This document shows, piece by piece, positions 9,203-17,271 of a stretch of DNA of 64,000 nucleotides. Each line of letters starts with the position of its first letter. Position 1 is the stretch's first letter. The position numbers and the translations under genes were made by a program. The stretch covers positions 1 to 64,000 of the forward strand of contig NZ_MUYV01000004.1 of assembly GCF_002014855.1 (NCBI RefSeq), read 5' to 3'. Under the pieces are notes generated by a model, which saw only the letters and a list, made by a program, of their open reading frames with translations, ran no database searches and was not told the origin of the DNA. The stretch is from Moraxella porci DSM 25326 (lineage in GTDB: Bacteria > Pseudomonadota > Gammaproteobacteria > Pseudomonadales > Moraxellaceae).

Positions 9203-9811
9203 TCACTTATAATACGCATTATCCGCGACGCTGTGGTCGGTGCTATCTACCACTTGGGTCAGCTCAGGGATAGATTGCTTAAGCTGCACTTCCACACCTT
9301 GACGCAAGGTGACATCCACCGCCGAGCAGCCTTGGCAGCCACCGCCAAACTTCAAGACCGCTGTCAGACCCGCCTCATCTTCGATGACTTCAAGTAGCTC
9401 AACTGAGCCGCCATGACTGGCAAGATTTGGGTTGATTTCTGACTGTAGCACATAGTTGATGCGTTCTTCGATGCTGGCATTTTCGCCAACTTGTGGCACT
9501 TTTGAATTTGGTGCACGGAAAGTCAGCTGACCACCAAAACGGTCTTTATTATAATCAATCACCGCATCATGCAGATAAGGGATGCTTGGTGCATCAATAT
9601 GAGCGGTGAATTTTTCATAGGCGATGTGCAAATCATCTTCATCCACCTCGTCAGGCTGGCAGTATGACATACAGCACTCCGCGCGTGGCGTGCCTGCGTG
9701 CTCAACAAAGATGCGCACACCGATGCCGTCCACTTCTTGCTTGGCAAGCAGCTCAGCCAGATAGTCTTGGGCAGATTCGGTGATTTTGATGTTACTGGTT
9801 AATTCGCTCAT
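9203..9811 (-). CDS. nfuA: Fe-S biogenesis protein NfuA
   Basis: Iron-sulfur cluster carrier that binds a 4Fe-4S cluster at a dimer interface and delivers it to apo-proteins such as aconitase and lipoyl synthase. The 202 residues comprise a degenerate A-type carrier domain (about 10-105, lacking the full set of cluster cysteines) and a C-terminal NifU-like domain with [14 protein letters not shown] (about 158-171), which supplies the CxxC. The start at 9811 is supported by the AGAGAACCCC stretch just upstream. It is divergent from the NadM-Nudix gene. Confidence 0.95.
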   Translation of the reverse strand: MSELTSNIKITESAQDYLAELLAKQEVDGIGVRIFVEHAGTPRAECCMSYCQPDEVDEDDLHIAYEKFTAHIDAPSIPYLHDAVIDYNKDRFGGQLTFRAPNSKVPQVGENASIEERINYVLQSEINPNLASHGGSVELLEVIEDEAGLTAVLKFGGGCQGCSAVDVTLRQGVEVQLKQSIPELTQVVDSTDHSVADNAYYK

Positions 9812-9920
9812 GGGGTTCTCTTATTTGGTATTGGCGTAAATTATTTACAATCTGTTTGATTATATATGGTAACATAGTTGCCATTATCAAGGCTATCAAC
9901 AAATTTTTATTGGATCAGTG

Positions 9921-10952
9921 ATGAACGACGCTTTTGAATTTGATTATTTGGTATTTATTGGGCGATTTCAGCCATTTCACCAAGGTCATCATCATGTGGT
10001 CAAGCTTGCCCTACACTATGCCAAGCAGGTCATCATCCTGATTGGCTCAGCCAATTCGCCACGCACTCCCAAAAACCCCTTTACCGTCAGTGAACGCACG
10101 GCGATGATTTTAGGCAGTTTTGAGCCCGATGACGCTGCACGCATCCATTGCATTGGCATCCCCGATGCCACTTATAATGATAACAAATGGCTGATCGGCG
10201 TTCAAAAAGCCATCGCCAATGCCACCGCTACCGCCGATGCCAGTATCGCCATCATCGGACATGACAAGGATGAAAGCTCGTATTATCTTAGTCTGTTTCC
10301 ACAGTATGGCAGTTTTATGGTGGATAATTATCAAGGGCTGTCAGCGACGCCCTTGCGAGCGGCATATTTTGGCGATGATGCCAAGGCGCGTAGCGACGCC
10401 AGTGCCGTACTGACGGATACAAGCCGAGCATTTTTGGATGCATTTCGCCAAACGGCTCATTATGCCAATCTCAAGCGAGAATTTGACCACATCCAATCCT
10501 ATCAAGCTGCATGGCGTGATGCACCGTATCCGCCAAGCTTTATCACTGCTGATGCCATCGTCGTACAGTCGGGGCATATTTTATTGATCGAACGCGGTGG
10601 CGAATACGGCCGTGGACTGTATGCACTGCCGGGGGGTTTTGTTGATCAAGGTGAAGATTTTTATCACGCCTGCGTGCGAGAGCTGATCGAAGAGACCAGC
10701 ATTGATATTGATCCAACTATCTTAAAAAATAGCCTAATCACAAGCCAGCTGTTTGATGCACCAAAACGCTCTGCTCGTGCTCGTACAGTGACGATGGCGT
10801 ATTATTTTGAATTGCCGAACAGTGCCGATTTGCCACAGGTGCGTGCCGCAGATGATGCCAGTCATGCCTTTTGGTTGCCGTTATCACAGCTGGATGCCAG
10901 TCAGATGTTCGAAGATCATTATGGCATGATTTGTCGTTTACTTCGGATTTGA
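9921..10952 (+). CDS. Bifunctional NMN adenylyltransferase / Nudix hydrolase (NadM-Nudix)
   Basis: A two-domain NAD-metabolism enzyme. Residues 8-180 form the NMN adenylyltransferase domain, with the nucleotidyl-transfer motif GRFQPFHQGH (14-23) and the later SATPLRAAYF loop. Residues 190-343 form a Nudix hydrolase domain with GFVDQGE-x7-RELIEE (about 239-256), all the acidic metal ligands being present. In characterised homologues the first domain makes NAD+ from NMN and ATP and the second acts on ADP-ribose. A GTG at 9918 is in frame, but the ATG at 9921 is preferred. No NAD genes adjoin it. Confidence 0.92.
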   Translation: MNDAFEFDYLVFIGRFQPFHQGHHHVVKLALHYAKQVIILIGSANSPRTPKNPFTVSERTAMILGSFEPDDAARIHCIGIPDATYNDNKWLIGVQKAIANATATADASIAIIGHDKDESSYYLSLFPQYGSFMVDNYQGLSATPLRAAYFGDDAKARSDASAVLTDTSRAFLDAFRQTAHYANLKREFDHIQSYQAAWRDAPYPPSFITADAIVVQSGHILLIERGGEYGRGLYALPGGFVDQGEDFYHACVRELIEETSIDIDPTILKNSLITSQLFDAPKRSARARTVTMAYYFELPNSADLPQVRAADDASHAFWLPLSQLDASQMFEDHYGMICRLLRI

Positions 10953-10977
10953 TGGCCAAAGTGCTGGGAGTGTCATC

Positions 10978-11795
10978 ATGAAATTTCGCAAACGAGATTA
11001 TCTGCTTGCGCCGATTTATCTGTATCAAGCGCATCAAATCAAGCGCACCGCCATCAGCCTGCCTGAGCCTCGTGGTGAACGGATCGGCACGACGACAGTT
11101 CAGTCAGCTGGTCAGTCGCTCAGACTGATGATTATCGGTGATTCAGCCGGTGCAGGTGTGGGCGTGGCGCACCAAGATGATGCTGCGCTTGGGCGAATCA
11201 TCCATCACCTGTCAGCACATATAGCAGATTTGCCCTTTGGGACCATCGAGTGGCAGCTACACGCCACCACAGGTCATACCAGCCTAGATATATTAAAAAA
11301 TCTACAAAATATCAATGATACCGCCATCGACTATGTCATCATCAGTGTCGGGGTTAATGATGTGGTAAAAAAGACAAGCGAGGCAGCATGGCGACAAGCA
11401 ATTACATCGATGGTGCAGATGATTGATGCCAAATTGGCGCAAGACAGGTGTACTTTTTAAGCTTGCCACCGATGCAGCTGATGTCATCTTTGCCTTATCC
11501 GCTGAATCGCTTTTTGGGTTATCAGGCGAAGCGTCTGGATCGACTGCTATATCAAAGCTGTGAGATGCTGCCTAAGGCGACTTATTTGGCAGACGAATTT
11601 GACAAGGCGGCACTAGATTCACACCAAATGTTCGCCAAAGACGGCTTTCACCCCAGTGCCATCACTTATGATATCTGGTCACGGACCATCGCCCAAGCCA
11701 TCTATCAAGATCTAATGTGTGATCAACATCAATTCAGCCAAAGTGCATCGAGCCATCAAAACACCACTTCCACACGGCTAAATAATGCCACATGA
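10978..11795 (+). pseudogene. SGNH/GDSL hydrolase, split by a frameshift
   Basis: The first part (10978 to 11460) has the block-I nucleophile motif IIGDSAGAG and the block-III segment VIISVGVNDV. The second part, in another frame from about 11448, continues VYFLSLPPMQ and ends with the DGFHPS block V, whose Asp and His complete the catalytic triad. Neither half alone has all three residues. The frame change falls near 11446-11452, around GACAGGTGTAC, and a single missing or extra base would join the two. It may be a true lesion or a sequencing error. The 3' end overlaps the convergent outer-membrane protein gene by about 40 bases, so the real end may be earlier. Confidence 0.8.
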
Positions 11796-12856
11796 TGGTC
11801 GCGATCTTCGGTTTTATTATTATAATAACTGACATCACCTTGTAAGAACAGCCAATCACGCCACACAGGCTGACGATAGCTGACATAAGGGCCATAGGTG
11901 TTGAGATTTGGGTTTTTATCGACGATATCGCCGCCAGTATAAATGCCATAACTCAGCTCGGCGGTGCCATGCTTGACTGGCAGAGCATGCTGCTGAAATA
12001 GACTGCTACTCCAGTCGAGATCCTCCTGATCCTTGTGAGCATAATATAAATGTGAGCGGCTGACGATTTGCCGTGATTGTGACTGTGGCTGCACGAACTC
12101 CAGCGTCGTCAGCGCCGTATGCTCGCTCGATGAGCCATAGCGATACATCTGCTCAAAGCGCGCATGGATATCATGGGACAGTTGCCAAGACTTGTCATAT
12201 TTGGCGCGCACAAACACATCATCAGATCGCACCCCTAAATCGACATCGATGCCCGCAGCACGACGGAATTTCGACCATCTGAGCGCCAAAGATGAGTTAT
12301 CCTCCCGCGCTTGACGGCGGTCAAATCGGCGATCTTCGGCATTTGGCGTCGCCACGCGATCATCACTCATCACCCCACCATCGCTTGGAATGTCATCCAA
12401 GCTGTCATCACCAAATACAATGCTCAAGCGGTTTTCGAGTGTTGGCAGTTTAATTTTGCCACGCACACGCGGTTTGACGGTCGTGCCATCGTATTCATTC
12501 CAAGTGGTATCCATCATCACACGCAGACTGGCACGCGCAGGCTCATTGGGATTGGTATCGCCAAACCACCCATCCATTCGATGCGCAGTTTTTTGGAGCC
12601 ATCCTCTAAATTCTTGATGATTGGCATCAACCCACTCAAGCTGCTTGACATTCTCATCGGCTGCTTGTTCAGCCATCGCCTCTTCATTGGCTGTTTTAGA
12701 TTCTAAGTCAGCATCGATTGACTGTGTCGCTGCCTCCACCACATCCACAGCCGACCCATCCTCTGAAGGCAAAGCATCTGGCGTCTGTGCCATCGCAGGC
12801 ATGCCGATTAGCATCAAAATTGCCACTGTCACATCAAAGCGCATCACGGTCTTCAT
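11756..12856 (-). CDS. Predicted outer-membrane beta-barrel protein of unknown function
   Basis: A 366-residue exported protein. The start is set at 12856, where GGAG lies six bases upstream; this gives a clean signal peptide MKTVMRFDVTVAILMLIGMP with an AMA-Q cleavage site. The longer in-frame start at 12889 would bury the signal. After an acidic linker (about 25-85) comes a part rich in alternating hydrophobic strands (YVSYRQPVWRDWLFLQGDVSYYN), and the chain ends in VEVVF, the terminal aromatic expected of BAM substrates. I do not recognise a named family. Confidence 0.7.
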   Translation of the reverse strand: MKTVMRFDVTVAILMLIGMPAMAQTPDALPSEDGSAVDVVEAATQSIDADLESKTANEEAMAEQAADENVKQLEWVDANHQEFRGWLQKTAHRMDGWFGDTNPNEPARASLRVMMDTTWNEYDGTTVKPRVRGKIKLPTLENRLSIVFGDDSLDDIPSDGGVMSDDRVATPNAEDRRFDRRQAREDNSSLALRWSKFRRAAGIDVDLGVRSDDVFVRAKYDKSWQLSHDIHARFEQMYRYGSSSEHTALTTLEFVQPQSQSRQIVSRSHLYYAHKDQEDLDWSSSLFQQHALPVKHGTAELSYGIYTGGDIVDKNPNLNTYGPYVSYRQPVWRDWLFLQGDVSYYNNKTEDRDHHVALFSRVEVVF

Positions 12857-12867
12857 TTTTTCTCCAT

Positions 12868-13533
12868 TTATAAAAGCTGACTTTGCCACATATTTACCGC
12901 AAATCCAATAAACAGCCCTGATGCCGCCATCATCAGCGCGCTGCCGAGCACTGGACGCTTGACAAATCGCTCAGCAAGCGCTTTGCCGGTATATACAAGG
13001 AGCATCAAATACAAAAAACTCACCGCCTGTAGAATCAATGCCAAAATCAAAAAACTCAGCCACGGCTTATCATAAGTAGAATCAACAAACTGCACAAAAA
13101 ACGACAAAAAGAATAAAATCGCCTTTGGATTGGTCAGGCTCAAAGTCAGCGAACGATAAAAATAATTCTGACGCGATGGGGTCTTGATGCCAAACTCTGC
13201 GCGGCGAATCTGATGGCGATTTTTAAAATTATAATAAGCACCAATCAATAATCGTATGCCCAAATACGCCAGATAAGCGCCGCCAATCAGCTTGATGGCA
13301 TCAAACACAGCAGGATAGACTCTTAAAACAGTGCCAGCACCCAAGATGGTGGCCATCATCAAGATGCTATCTCCCACCAAAATCCCTGCCAGCGCACGCC
13401 AACCCGCAGCGCGCCCGTGCCCTGCAGATACCGACAGACAGTACAGGCTATTTGGACCAGGCAAGACAATGATAATCACCACCGCCAGCACATAAGTCCA
13501 CAAATCTGTAATACCCAACATCCCAACCACCAT
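12868..13533 (-). CDS. LysE/RhtB-family amino-acid exporter
   Basis: A 221-residue inner-membrane protein with about six hydrophobic helices and the LysE-family N-terminal pattern VIIIVLPGPNSLYCLSVSAGHG, in which PGPN is the hallmark. It probably exports an amino acid or homoserine-like compound; the substrate is unknown. The frame is open from 13626, but GAGGG lies five bases before the ATG at 13533 and the first helix then starts right after the N-terminus, so that start is preferred. It is in line with, and 11 bp upstream of, the outer-membrane protein gene start, which suggests one transcript. Confidence 0.82.
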   Translation of the reverse strand: MVVGMLGITDLWTYVLAVVIIIVLPGPNSLYCLSVSAGHGRAAGWRALAGILVGDSILMMATILGAGTVLRVYPAVFDAIKLIGGAYLAYLGIRLLIGAYYNFKNRHQIRRAEFGIKTPSRQNYFYRSLTLSLTNPKAILFFLSFFVQFVDSTYDKPWLSFLILALILQAVSFLYLMLLVYTGKALAERFVKRPVLGSALMMAASGLFIGFAVNMWQSQLL

Positions 13534-13660
13534 ACAGCCCTCATTCATCGGCTCACTATACCCAATTTGGTCAAGTGTTGCAATATTTTGGTGAGTATTT
13601 GGCAACATTTTCATGCTGTCTGTCAATCGACCGACAAAAACCTAAAAATTTGACAATAAA

Positions 13661-13694
13661 AAACACCCCAAAGCCGCACAGCTTTAGGGTGTAT
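13661..13694 (-). terminator. Terminator of the FKBP gene
   Basis: On the minus strand the stem ACACCCTAAAGC / GCTTTGGGGTGT (one mismatch) with a TGTGCG loop is followed by TTTTTTATTG, 12 bases past the FKBP stop codon. Confidence 0.8.
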
Positions 13695-13705
13695 GAATCC
13701 ATGAC

Positions 13706-14506
13706 TTATTGAGCTTGAGCTTCTTGAAGTGCTTTCATTTGCGCTTCCATCATGGCTTGCTGCTCTTTTTGGATGGTGGCAGCATCGGCGACGCGCTGCA
13801 AATCGATGGTGAAGATCAGCACGCTGTTCGGGCCGATCTCAGCACCTGGCACGCCCTCTTCGCCATAAGCCAAGGCGCTTGGAACATACAGTTCATATTT
13901 GCCGCCTTCTTTCATCAGCTGCAGACCCTCTGTCCAGCCTTTGATGACTTGGTTTAGCATGAATGGTACAGGCTGACCTTCTGATGAATCAAACACCGTG
14001 CCATCGATTAGCTTGCCTTCATAGGCGGCATATACGCCATCGTTCGCGGTTGGTGATTTGCCTGTGCCTTCGGTGATGACTTTATATTGTAGGCCTGATG
14101 CGGTGGTTTGAACGCCAGCTTTTTTGGCGTTGTCGGCCAAGAATTTCTCACCTTCAGCTTTATTGTTGGTGGCAGCTTCAGCTTGTTTTTGCTGCGCTTC
14201 TTCGCTCTTACGCTTCTCATAAGCCACACCCAGCGCCTGCACCTGCTCTTGGGTCAATGCGCTTTCGGCACCTGCATAGCCATCTTTAAAGGCTTTCATG
14301 TAGATGTCCAAATCCAGCTGATCTTCGATTTGTTTTAGGGTTTTGCCAGCGTCATAGCCAAACACATAGCTGACTTTTTGGATCTCGGTGCTGCTGTCGG
14401 TGACGACGGTGGATTTCTCGCCTTCTTTCGGCTCTGCTGCCGTATTTTTATTACAGCCGACCAATGCCAATGCTGCGATGGTTGCTGCCAAAACTTGTTT
14501 TTTCAT
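13706..14506 (-). CDS. FKBP-type peptidyl-prolyl isomerase, lipoprotein (FkpA/Mip-like)
   Basis: A 266-residue envelope prolyl isomerase. The start at 14506 gives a lipoprotein signal with lipobox LVGC. A dimerising, charged helical domain follows (about 40-145, rich in Glu, Gln and Lys), then a C-terminal FKBP domain beginning ASGLQYKVITEGTGKSP. It includes GTVFDSS, IKGWTEGLQLM and the LAYGEEGVPG-to-IPPNS-like loop (here EIGPNSVLIFTIDL). This is the layout of FkpA and Mip, periplasmic chaperone-isomerases. GAGAAATTGT before the ATG supports the start over an upstream in-frame ATG at 14518. Confidence 0.92.
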   Translation of the reverse strand: MKKQVLAATIAALALVGCNKNTAAEPKEGEKSTVVTDSSTEIQKVSYVFGYDAGKTLKQIEDQLDLDIYMKAFKDGYAGAESALTQEQVQALGVAYEKRKSEEAQQKQAEAATNNKAEGEKFLADNAKKAGVQTTASGLQYKVITEGTGKSPTANDGVYAAYEGKLIDGTVFDSSEGQPVPFMLNQVIKGWTEGLQLMKEGGKYELYVPSALAYGEEGVPGAEIGPNSVLIFTIDLQRVADAATIQKEQQAMMEAQMKALQEAQAQ

Positions 14507-15004
14507 ACAATTTCTCAATGTCGTGTGGGAGGAAGTCAGTGCGTCGTGATCGTGTGCATATCAGCAGATCGGTCATGACCGTCATCTTTGCCTTTGCTGC
14601 GCTGACCACAAAGATTCGCCAATGATAGCAAAATTTTGGAGTTTTGACCACGAATATCCACTAAATTTGCTCGCAAGTTGTATTATTATTGTTAAGATTG
14701 TCAAAGCTTGTTTAATAAAGGCGGTGAAATGATGGATTTGGTGTTACAATCTTGCTGAAACTGGCGCGCTTGCCCATTTACTGTCACATGTGATGGATAA
14801 ATTGCTCGCTGACTGTGATCCATGGCGCCAGTAATTTTGATTTTTTTCACTGCATTGACATTAGTCCATATCAATAAATCTGGGCGCTGTCTTACTGGGT
14901 TGTCCTAGGGCTGCTTGGCCTGTTAGGCATCTGCCATCGGTTTGACTTGGCACACTTAGGTATTTCATGCGACTGCCAAATGTCATATAATATCGGAGCA
15001 TTTC
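14507..15004. other. Intergenic region with a promoter-like site and an RNA-like inverted repeat
   Basis: No credible ORF. On the minus strand TTGACA (14704-14699), a 16-bp gap and TACAAC form a reasonable promoter for the FKBP gene. On the plus strand 14760-14767 (ACTGGCGC) and 14825-14832 (GCGCCAGT) are perfect inverted arms 57 bases apart, and the second is followed by AATTTTGATTTTTTT, as at the end of a structured transcript. TATAAT at 14986-14991 is too close to the channel gene's start to be its obvious promoter. Confidence 0.4.
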
Positions 15005-16534
15005 ATGGATTTTAACAGAATCGTGATTTTTAACCAAGGCCTACAAGGACCGATTGGCTCGATCATCGGCGCCATCGCTATTTTTGTGTTGGGTTGGCTG
15101 GCTGCATTGGTGTTGGCGGCGCTGACTCGTAAGGCACTTGCTAAATTTAATGTCAATCAGCGCATGCAACGCTCAACTGGCAGCAATTATCAAGTCGATG
15201 ACATCTTAGCAAAAATTGTTTTTTGGTTTGTGTTCGTCATTGGCATCTCAGGGGCGCTGAATCAGCTGAATCTTAACTCAATCTCGGTGCCATTTGCCAA
15301 CATGATTAATCAAGTTTTGCTATTCTTACCAAATCTTCTGGCGGCCATCGCTGTTGGTGTGATTGGCTGGGTGGTCGCAACCATCGCCAAAAATGCCGCT
15401 AACATGGCACTGAACAAAACCAATCTTGACGAAAAACTGTCTCAAGAAGCTGGTGTCAAGCCGCTTAGCAGCACGATTGCCGATGTCATTTATTGGTTCA
15501 TTCTGCTGATCGTATTGACCATGGTGCTTGGTCGTCTGGGTCTGACAGGTCTGTTTACGCCGCTGACCAATATGATTGATAAGATTTTCGACTTTGTGCC
15601 GAATTTCTTGATGGCAGGCTTGGTGTTCTTTGTGGGCTTGATCGTCGCGCGCGTGGTTCGTGGCATCATTACCAATTTGGTTTCTGGATTAAACATTCAA
15701 AGTCTGGCCGCCAAAGCAGGTGTCAGCGAACAAAACAGCTTGCCAAACATTGCAGGCTCACTGGCGTTCTTGTTGATCATCGTGCCATTTACCATCGCTG
15801 CACTTGATGCTCTAAAAATCGAAGCCATCTCGCGCCCTGCGACCAACATGCTGAACAAAATCATGGAGGCGCTGCCAAATATCTTCACCGCAGTGGCGAT
15901 CTTGGTGGTGACTTATTTTGTGGTGCGCATGGTGGCCAATATCATCAAAGGACTGCTTGCCAGCACTCAGCTTGACAGCCTGCCTGCGCGCATCGGCTTA
16001 CAAGGCGTACTTGGCACCAAGCAGCTGTCTGAAGTGGTGGCATGTGCCATCTTGTTCTTCGCCATGCTGTTTGCTGTGACCGCAGCAGCTGACATTCTAG
16101 GCTTTGAGCAGATCCGCGATGTGGTGACGATGTTCATTCATTTTGCAGGTCAAATCATCCTAGGCGCTGTGATTTTGGCGATCGGCTTTTGGCTTGCCAA
16201 TATCATCGCTGGCATCGTCGAGCGCTCTGAACAAGGCTCGCGCCTATTGGCAAACATTGTCCGCGTACTGATCATGGGTCTGGTACTGGCGATGGGTCTG
16301 CGCGCGATGGGCATTGCTGATAGCATCGTCAATCTGGCCTTTGGTCTGACGCTTGGTGCTGTGGCGGTGGCATTTGCCTTGGCATTTGGCATGGGTGGTC
16401 GTGAAGCGGCCGCGCGTCTGCTAAAGCGCATTCAGGATAAAGCTGAAAGCGAAGCGGACAACAAAGTCATCCTGCCTACCGACACCAAGCAAGCGGTAGA
16501 AGACAGCATTGAAGATAACACACCGCGCTTTTAA
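15005..16534 (+). CDS. Mechanosensitive-type ion channel with conserved TM-helix repeats
   Basis: A 509-residue inner-membrane protein with at least eight hydrophobic segments. It contains four or five copies of a repeat of the form F-x2-ANMI-N-x4-LPNLLAAI-V (near residues 95-120, 185-215, 280-305 and 370-395). This is the conserved TM-helix repeat seen in a branch of small-conductance mechanosensitive channel proteins. The last transmembrane part, TLGAVAVAFALAFGMGGREAAARLL, is glycine/alanine-rich like an MscS pore helix, but a long cytoplasmic MscS beta domain is missing. GGAG (14995-14998) precedes the ATG. The likely role is osmotic relief. The gene ends at a strong terminator. Confidence 0.82.
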   Translation: MDFNRIVIFNQGLQGPIGSIIGAIAIFVLGWLAALVLAALTRKALAKFNVNQRMQRSTGSNYQVDDILAKIVFWFVFVIGISGALNQLNLNSISVPFANMINQVLLFLPNLLAAIAVGVIGWVVATIAKNAANMALNKTNLDEKLSQEAGVKPLSSTIADVIYWFILLIVLTMVLGRLGLTGLFTPLTNMIDKIFDFVPNFLMAGLVFFVGLIVARVVRGIITNLVSGLNIQSLAAKAGVSEQNSLPNIAGSLAFLLIIVPFTIAALDALKIEAISRPATNMLNKIMEALPNIFTAVAILVVTYFVVRMVANIIKGLLASTQLDSLPARIGLQGVLGTKQLSEVVACAILFFAMLFAVTAAADILGFEQIRDVVTMFIHFAGQIILGAVILAIGFWLANIIAGIVERSEQGSRLLANIVRVLIMGLVLAMGLRAMGIADSIVNLAFGLTLGAVAVAFALAFGMGGREAAARLLKRIQDKAESEADNKVILPTDTKQAVEDSIEDNTPRF

Positions 16535-16550
16535 TCGCTGTGTGTGATCC

Positions 16551-16580
16551 AAAAACGGCATCTGTGTGATGCCGTTTTTT
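16551..16580 (+). terminator. Terminator of the mechanosensitive channel gene
   Basis: A perfect 12-bp stem AAAAACGGCATC / GATGCCGTTTTT with loop TGTGT, followed by T and GTGC, 17 bases after the stop codon. Confidence 0.88.
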
Positions 16581-16682
16581 GTGCTTAAAAAAATAGTTAT
16601 GCTTATTTTGATGATATATATTTGCATTCTATAAGCCATTCTTTTGCATTTTATAGAGTGTATTTTTCTTTCAAGTCAAATT

Positions 16683-17270
16683 TTATGAATATCCATTAAG
16701 CACTAATTTATTTAGCACATATCGGTAAAACTCTGCCTGCTCATATTCTATGCACCCAAACATCAACTCTAGATTTTCTTGGCTAAGCATATTATCCATA
16801 CTGAATAAATTATCAATTGCGACTTTTCTTCTTTGACATAAATCAATATTGTTTAAATTTAACAAATTAATCGCTTGTTCCGCTCTCTTGCTTTTTGGGT
16901 TCAGTTCGCCATTAACTTTTAGCGTGATTTCTATATCACATTCTATCATTAAAGGTGTTAATTCTAGCTCATTATTACCTTTTGCATTATCGCATTGGTT
17001 GCTTTCTTGGCAAGAGAGTAATAAATTTTGATAATCAAAAGTTAATTGTGGGAATTTACTACGGCTTTTTAAATGCTCAACGGTAGCCTGAGTTTCCAAA
17101 ATTTGACAACAGTAACAACACAAACCTTTTTGTTCTTGGCGTAATTGTTCTCTTAACAAGACATAACCATCATGATAATCCTTACCAAGCTCCCAAGTTT
17201 TTGGTTGATTTTTCTTAATCCAATTTTCCACATCTGTTGGCATGGATAGCTGTTTAGTAATATACTGCAT
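16683..17270 (-). CDS. ptuB: HNH endonuclease, PtuB-like (Septu defence partner)
   Basis: A 195-residue HNH nuclease. It has a zinc-knuckle CCYCC (51-55), the HNH core VEH (H66 followed by SRSKFP), N82 in FDYQNLLLSC, and C93-DNAKG with K97. This pattern is typical of the retron/Septu-associated HNH family (TIGR02646 type). The gene starts one base after the ATPase gene ends, so the two are surely co-translated. In Septu systems PtuB is the nuclease and PtuA the ATPase sensor that restrains it. No reverse transcriptase or msr/msd RNA lies nearby, so a stand-alone Septu system is more likely than a retron. The DNA is AT-rich compared with its neighbours. Confidence 0.85.
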   Translation of the reverse strand: MQYITKQLSMPTDVENWIKKNQPKTWELGKDYHDGYVLLREQLRQEQKGLCCYCCQILETQATVEHLKSRSKFPQLTFDYQNLLLSCQESNQCDNAKGNNELELTPLMIECDIEITLKVNGELNPKSKRAEQAINLLNLNNIDLCQRRKVAIDNLFSMDNMLSQENLELMFGCIEYEQAEFYRYVLNKLVLNGYS

Positions 17271-17271
17271 A

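Noticed and set aside
11440..11470. Programmed frameshift in the SGNH hydrolase
   Set aside because: No slippery sequence or stimulatory structure is seen, and this family is not known to use frameshifting.
14761..14831. Possible tRNA (7-bp arms about 71 bases apart)
   Set aside because: Positions 8-9 are GC, no T-loop TTC-x-A motif and no anticodon stem can be drawn, so it is not a tRNA.
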